From positions 1-25,990 of the forward strand of contig CAZTPC010000015.1 in the NCBI GenBank assembly GCA_964615565.1: DNA of 25,990 bases, given 5' to 3'. Below, in pieces: positions 22,377-25,990 of this stretch. This DNA is from CAZTPC01 sp964615565. GTDB lineage: Bacteria; Patescibacteriota; Saccharimonadia; Saccharimonadales; AWTP1-31. The position numbers and the translations under genes are program-made. How positions within the stretch are numbered: position 1 is the stretch's first letter; each line of letters begins with the position of its first letter. The notes beneath the pieces were generated by a model. It did not search any database. It was not told the origin of the DNA and saw only the letters and a list, made by a program, of their open reading frames with translations.

Positions 22377-24065
22377 ATGGCGGATATAAATGCGGTGGGG
22401 CAATCCGTGCCTGAAGAAGAAGAGGCGGCAATCTCGCCAAAACTCATTAGCCCGGCGGCCTTGGCAGTGGTTATATTTTTGCTGGTTAATTATTCTAACA
22501 ATCAGCTATTTACGCACAACCCTGACCTAGTGTTGGCATTTGCTGGTCTCGGAACGGTATTCGCTATTAGTCACTTCCTGCCAGGAAGTCGTTTTGGGCG
22601 GGCGCACGCATTTTATCTATATACCTACCACTGGCTACTCAGCTTTATGCTGATCTTTATCGTCCCGACATTGTCGTACTACCTGTACCTATGGGTGATG
22701 CTCATGTACCTGTCGGAGTTCTTCTATCAGGTAAAAGGCATGACATTAAGCGCATCAGCTTTGCTGGTTACTATGATAATGGGGTCGCTGTATCAGTACA
22801 ATGGGCTTAATAAGGGGTTGGTACTCCGTATCGTAGCTGAATTTATAACGATCGTTTCGGTTAACTTGGTTATGACAAGGATGGCGTTTGGTAACCGAAC
22901 CAAGCGCGCCGAGATGCAAGAAAAGATTGTTCGCGCTGAATTTGAGCATAGCCGTTTGGTGGCGTTGATTAACTCAATGAGTGATGGTGTGGTAGCCACA
23001 GATGACAGAGGCAAGATTCTTAATTACAATGCAGCCGCCCTGGACCTACTAGACACAAACGTGACGTTAACGGGCCAGTTTATAAGCGATTACCTCAAGT
23101 TAAAAGACCCGAGTGACCGACCTGTAGATATTATGGATATAGCTAGAGGAACAAACTATCTGCAACGACGCAGTGACTTGTATATGAACTTTGGTGATCA
23201 CGACAAAGTTAGCCTAGACATTAACATTAGCCGAATTGCTCGCTCAACGGTACTTGCCAAGCAGCAGGGCTTTACCTTTTTGATTCGCGATATTACGCTC
23301 CAAAAATCTCTAGATGAAGAACGCGACTTGTTTATTTCTGAAGTTAGCCACGAACTTCGAACTCCGTTGACAATTGCCGAGGGTGAGATGTCTATGGCTG
23401 TGATGTTGGCCGATAAGCCACAGGTGGATGTTGTAAAAATAAAAGAAGCAGTCGAGAAGAGCCACGACCAGGTGGTATTTCTCGAGGACATGGTCAATGA
23501 TCTATCTGCACTTTCGCGTGCACAGCGTGATGATACCGGTATGGATGTAGAGACCTTTAGTGTCGCCGACGTACTTAAAGAGCTCGAAGATACTTATAAA
23601 CCGCAAGCCGAGAAGAAGGGCTTGTACCTTCAAGTCGATATCGCACCAGCAATTCCGCAGCTCACTACGTCTCGTCTATACTTCCGTGAGATTATGCAGA
23701 ACTTTATTACCAACGCCATTAAATATACCGAGCAGGGTGGTATTACCGTTAAAGGGCAAGCTGTCGACAAGGATCATATTATTGTCAGTGTACGCGATAC
23801 CGGGCACGGTATAGCCAAGAGCGAACAAGCTAAGGTATACCAAAAGTTTTGGCGCAGCGAGGATCCCCTCACCAGGTCTACTGGCGGAACGGGCCTTGGC
23901 CTCTTTATTACTGCCAAGCTAACACAGCGTATTGGCGCCGAAATGCGGCTAGACTCAAAACTCAAAGAAGGTTCAACTTTCTCTTTGATTGTACCAATCA
24001 AAGCAGTCAAATCTGTTGATACACAAAACGTAGCCAAGAACGAAGCAGCTAACTTATTCAACTAA
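22377..24065 (+). CDS. Membrane sensor histidine kinase (PAS-HisKA-HATPase)
   Basis: A 562-aa two-component sensor. The first ~20 residues are acidic and cytoplasmic. Five or six hydrophobic segments span about 22-170 without a large outside loop, so it may sense something in the membrane. A PAS-like region (about 190-310, VALINSMSDGVVATDDRGKI) is followed by HisKA with SEVSHELRTPL and phospho-acceptor H325, then the ATPase domain with N442 (NFITNAIKYT), DTGHGI (474-479) and GGTGLGL (503-509). All catalytic motifs are intact. No response regulator gene is adjacent, so it is an orphan within the window. Confidence 0.95.
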   Translation: MADINAVGQSVPEEEEAAISPKLISPAALAVVIFLLVNYSNNQLFTHNPDLVLAFAGLGTVFAISHFLPGSRFGRAHAFYLYTYHWLLSFMLIFIVPTLSYYLYLWVMLMYLSEFFYQVKGMTLSASALLVTMIMGSLYQYNGLNKGLVLRIVAEFITIVSVNLVMTRMAFGNRTKRAEMQEKIVRAEFEHSRLVALINSMSDGVVATDDRGKILNYNAAALDLLDTNVTLTGQFISDYLKLKDPSDRPVDIMDIARGTNYLQRRSDLYMNFGDHDKVSLDINISRIARSTVLAKQQGFTFLIRDITLQKSLDEERDLFISEVSHELRTPLTIAEGEMSMAVMLADKPQVDVVKIKEAVEKSHDQVVFLEDMVNDLSALSRAQRDDTGMDVETFSVADVLKELEDTYKPQAEKKGLYLQVDIAPAIPQLTTSRLYFREIMQNFITNAIKYTEQGGITVKGQAVDKDHIIVSVRDTGHGIAKSEQAKVYQKFWRSEDPLTRSTGGTGLGLFITAKLTQRIGAEMRLDSKLKEGSTFSLIVPIKAVKSVDTQNVAKNEAANLFN

Positions 24066-24071
24066 GGCGCT

Positions 24072-24791
24072 TTAGGCCGGTCGGGAACGATCCATCGCCG
24101 AACCGATAGCATTGAAGATGGCCATGTTAATCATGGCAATACTCCATAAGATGACACTTACGTGAAACTGGATGTTCTCTGGTGCGGCGGCAGGGACGAT
24201 AAAGGCTATTGCGATAACAATGAAGCTTCCTGCGAACGACTGAATTCGCATGCGTTGACCTCTAGTTGATGCAGCTCTTCCTTGTCGCCAAAAGAACAAG
24301 GCAACCAGGAACAATGCAATGCTATCTATCGAGCTGAGCAGGGTATACAGTGGTGTATCGGAGTAGTGATATGTAATGCCTCCACCGGCATTTCTGATAA
24401 TCGACACCTCGTAGGGGAGTGTTAGGTTACGGTGTAACGCTTCTGCAAATACTACGCAAGTAAAAGCGATGACAACAATATTTGCTAAGGTGACCGCACC
24501 TTTCCACTTAGAAAAGAATGCACGCGTGGCAAGAAACCATAGGAACATCATCGAAAGGCCAACGCCTATATCTCCAGCAAGCGTGGTAAGGCTAAGAACG
24601 TGCTGATCATGGGTAAGCAATACGGGTACACCGAAGAATAGCTCGGCGACACTAGCCGACAGGCAGCCTAGCGCTAGGTACAGAGATGTTATGTTTTTGT
24701 TTTTCCGGTAGCGAAGTAGCGTATCTATGCCTAATCCTGCAAGAACCGGGAACCCAATATAGTTATGGATAATATTGAGAGGTATTTCCAT
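24072..24791 (-). CDS. Multi-pass membrane protein of unknown function (about 7 TM)
   Basis: A 239-aa protein with about seven hydrophobic helices. The overall look resembles the 7TM sensory modules found at the N-terminus of some histidine kinases, but it has no kinase or other output domain. The last helix (VSVILWSIAMINMAIFNAIG) has no Lys, so it is not a retinal-binding rhodopsin. It converges on the histidine kinase with 6 nt between the stops. TATAAT (24799-24804, minus strand) ends 7 nt before the ATG. Confidence 0.85.
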   Translation of the reverse strand: MEIPLNIIHNYIGFPVLAGLGIDTLLRYRKNKNITSLYLALGCLSASVAELFFGVPVLLTHDQHVLSLTTLAGDIGVGLSMMFLWFLATRAFFSKWKGAVTLANIVVIAFTCVVFAEALHRNLTLPYEVSIIRNAGGGITYHYSDTPLYTLLSSIDSIALFLVALFFWRQGRAASTRGQRMRIQSFAGSFIVIAIAFIVPAAAPENIQFHVSVILWSIAMINMAIFNAIGSAMDRSRPA

Positions 24792-24839
24792 AAGCAGTAT
24801 TATACACCACCCCTATTAGGTGTGTGCTACAGTACTACT
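24792..24839. promoter_or_regulatory. Divergent leaderless promoters of the 7TM and iron permease-family genes
   Basis: In 48 nt there are two outward promoters. The minus-strand TATAAT (24799-24804) ends 7 nt before the 7TM gene. The plus-strand extended -10 TGcTACAGT (hexamer 24828-24833) ends 6 nt before the ATG at 24840. Confidence 0.6.
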
Positions 24840-25229
24840 ATGAATGAAATCTTTCGAAAGTTCTCTGCGCGTGTATCTGTAATCGTTGGTTCTGCCCGTT
24901 CGTTCTTTTTTGCAGTCATGGTTATAGTGGTTTGGGCTTGCACTGGTCCAATATTCCATTTTTCTGACACTTGGCAACTCATTATTAACACCGGTACAAC
25001 CATTGTTACATTCTTGATGGTGTTCCTGATCCAGAATACCCAAAACCGCGACTCCAGATCTGTCCGCATCCAGCTCGACGAGATTATTGAGAGTATGAAG
25101 TCGGCTAATAACGCCTATGTAGATCTAGGTGATTTATCGGATGCAGAGCTTGATAAGCTCGAAGAACATTTCAAAACCATGCATCACAAGCTAGCTACAC
25201 ATAAAGAAAAGCGTCGTAATACTAAGTAG
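24840..25229 (+). CDS. Low-affinity iron permease family protein (PF04120-like)
   Basis: A small 129-aa membrane protein. The start is placed at 24840 (MNEIFRKFSARVS); the open frame continues upstream to 24765 but would run through the promoter and the divergent gene. Two membrane helices (about 18-38 and 46-66) enclose the strongly conserved block GPIFHFSDTWQLIINTGTTI, followed by VFLIQNTQNRD and a cytoplasmic tail with DLSDAELDKLEE, all typical of this family. The family name comes from fungal Fet4-like iron transport; the bacterial role is not established, so iron transport is only a label. Its 3' end overlaps the convergent gene by 8 nt. Confidence 0.9.
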   Translation: MNEIFRKFSARVSVIVGSARSFFFAVMVIVVWACTGPIFHFSDTWQLIINTGTTIVTFLMVFLIQNTQNRDSRSVRIQLDEIIESMKSANNAYVDLGDLSDAELDKLEEHFKTMHHKLATHKEKRRNTK

Positions 25230-25893
25230 TCATTCGTTTCAAGGCTGGAACAACTCGCTTTGCGAAATCCTCAGCATCTTTAACCATAGTAGTGTTGTCG
25301 ATGTCCGGATCATCGTCTGGCGCATTTCTATTCTGTGAGAAGTAAATGGTATCGCCCAGTATCTCCCAGTTTTCACGTTTGCAGTAATCTACCAAGAACG
25401 CCATATCGGCTGGGTCTATCACTGTACGCAAGTCTATCTGTTGATCTGTGCCGCAATACATCCGGAAATAATCTGGAAAGTCGCCTTCAAGTACCGCTGG
25501 CTGGAGTCCAACACCCCTTGCTTCCGCTAGAACATCAATAGACCCTGGTATTCCTAGACATGCAAGATGGACTGTATTTACGAAGGGTAGGGTAAGCGCC
25601 AATATGACTGAGCCGCCAAGTTTTGCCTCATTAACTAATATGGGGCTAGTATTCTTGCCACCGCTACTAGCGGCAATCATCATTTTATAAGGATAACCGC
25701 CGAGCGTACCTTCACTCACTTTAGTTAATCCAGTACCAGGAACATGCAACAAAATAATTAGCGAACTTTGGACTATTACCTTGCTTGCTTGATACGCACG
25801 CGCTTTTCGATAGGCTATCAGAAGGGCAAAACATATCAGAAAGACAATAATCTCGTTTGAGCCTAAGTTAGAGCTGCCGTAATAGTATGCCAT
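25222..25893 (-). CDS. Membrane-anchored protein of unknown function (223 aa)
   Basis: No family recognised. An N-terminal helix (about 15-32, IIVFLICFALLIAYRK) anchors a mixed domain of about 190 residues with a Gly-rich opening (GTLGGYPYKMMIAASSGGKN). The positive residues after the helix put this domain in the cytoplasm. The start is placed at 25893 (MAYYYGSSN) because TGaTATGAT (hexamer 25901-25906) ends 7 nt before that ATG; an ATG four codons upstream at 25905 lies inside this box. Divergent from the tRNA at the window end. Confidence 0.82.
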   Translation of the reverse strand: MAYYYGSSNLGSNEIIVFLICFALLIAYRKARAYQASKVIVQSSLIILLHVPGTGLTKVSEGTLGGYPYKMMIAASSGGKNTSPILVNEAKLGGSVILALTLPFVNTVHLACLGIPGSIDVLAEARGVGLQPAVLEGDFPDYFRMYCGTDQQIDLRTVIDPADMAFLVDYCKRENWEILGDTIYFSQNRNAPDDDPDIDNTTMVKDAEDFAKRVVPALKRMTT

Positions 25894-25912
25894 TACCATA
25901 ATCATATCACTC

Positions 25913-25941
25913 TTGAATTAAACAGGGGTACATGGTATCAT
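25913..25941 (+). promoter_or_regulatory. Promoter of the tRNA at the window edge
   Basis: TTGAAT (25913-25918), 17-bp spacer, TATCAT (25936-25941), with TGg before the -10 hexamer. The -10 box ends 20 nt before the tRNA 5' end. Confidence 0.65.
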
Positions 25942-25961
25942 TTACAGCGTTGTTATTCGAT

Positions 25962-25990
25962 GGGCCAGTAGCTCAGCTGGTTAGAGCACC
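25962..25990 (+). tRNA. tRNA, 5' part only (identity not readable)
   Basis: GGGCCAG-TA-GCTC-AGCTGGTT-AGAGC is an acceptor 5' strand and a complete D arm. The sequence stops before the anticodon, so the amino acid cannot be assigned. Confidence 0.9.

Noticed and set aside
24072..24791. Possible microbial rhodopsin partner for the carotenoid genes
   Set aside because: About seven helices are present, but there is no Lys in the last helix to bind retinal and no rhodopsin-like Asp motif in helix three.
1..25990. Alternative genetic code (UGA as Gly, as in Gracilibacteria/SR1)
   Set aside because: crtB and idi end at UGA at the expected family length and conserved genes contain no internal in-frame UGA.
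1..25990. CRISPR array, insertion sequence or prophage
   Set aside because: No regularly spaced direct repeats, transposase, terminal inverted repeats or phage structural genes were seen.

Overview
The window looks like a chromosomal segment of a small-genome bacterium of the Patescibacteria/CPR group, most likely Candidatus Saccharibacteria (moderate confidence, from overall gene style and not from a marker-gene tree). Gene spacing is very tight. UGA is used as an ordinary stop codon (crtB, idi), so this is not a UGA=Gly lineage. Core genes are dnaK (5' end outside the window), dnaJ, murA, murB, glyA and two tRNAs. The remaining genes are mostly surface, sensory or lineage-specific proteins.

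Layout. 1-2974 (+): 3' part of dnaK, a small unknown gene, and dnaJ behind a CIRCE element. 2982-4886 (-): a membrane-anchored surface protein. 5012-6204 (-): an unknown gene and a GGDEF diguanylate cyclase, behind a consensus promoter and a structured leader of about 150 nt. 6462-9602 (-): a 1046-residue secreted VWA adhesin-like protein with its own terminator. 9706-11226 (-): MurA fused to an N-terminal XRE helix-turn-helix, with a palindromic operator inside its own promoter. 11272-16666 (-): a seven-gene carotenoid operon, crtE-crtB-crtI-crtYc-crtYd-lycopene elongase-idi. 16733-17383 (-): a P-loop kinase, divergent from glyA (17439-18722, +). 18706-20495 (-): an acidic unknown protein and murB. 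20582-22342 (+): an HTH-DUF3467 protein, tRNA-Arg(UCG) and two Nudix hydrolases. 22377-25905: a membrane histidine kinase, a multi-pass membrane protein, a low-affinity iron permease-family protein and a membrane-anchored unknown. The window ends in the first bases of another tRNA.

The most striking system is the carotenoid operon. It carries what is needed to turn IPP/DMAPP into GGPP, phytoene, lycopene, an elongated C45/C50 lycopene and a cyclised C50 carotenoid. From memory, the order crtE..crtB-crtI-Y-Y-Eb matches the decaprenoxanthin cluster of Corynebacterium. Actinobacteria are the known hosts of cultivated Saccharibacteria, so transfer from an actinobacterium is a plausible inference. 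No other isoprenoid-precursor genes, rhodopsin or carotenoid oxygenase are in the window.

A second window-wide pattern is promoter architecture. At least eleven genes that begin a transcription unit have a -10 hexamer ending only 5-8 nt before the start codon and no proper Shine-Dalgarno sequence, which predicts leaderless mRNAs. A few genes (GGDEF operon, adhesin, surface protein, first Nudix gene) have real leaders with Shine-Dalgarno sites. The GGDEF leader can fold so that the ribosome site is masked, with a competing helix, and may be a regulatory RNA.
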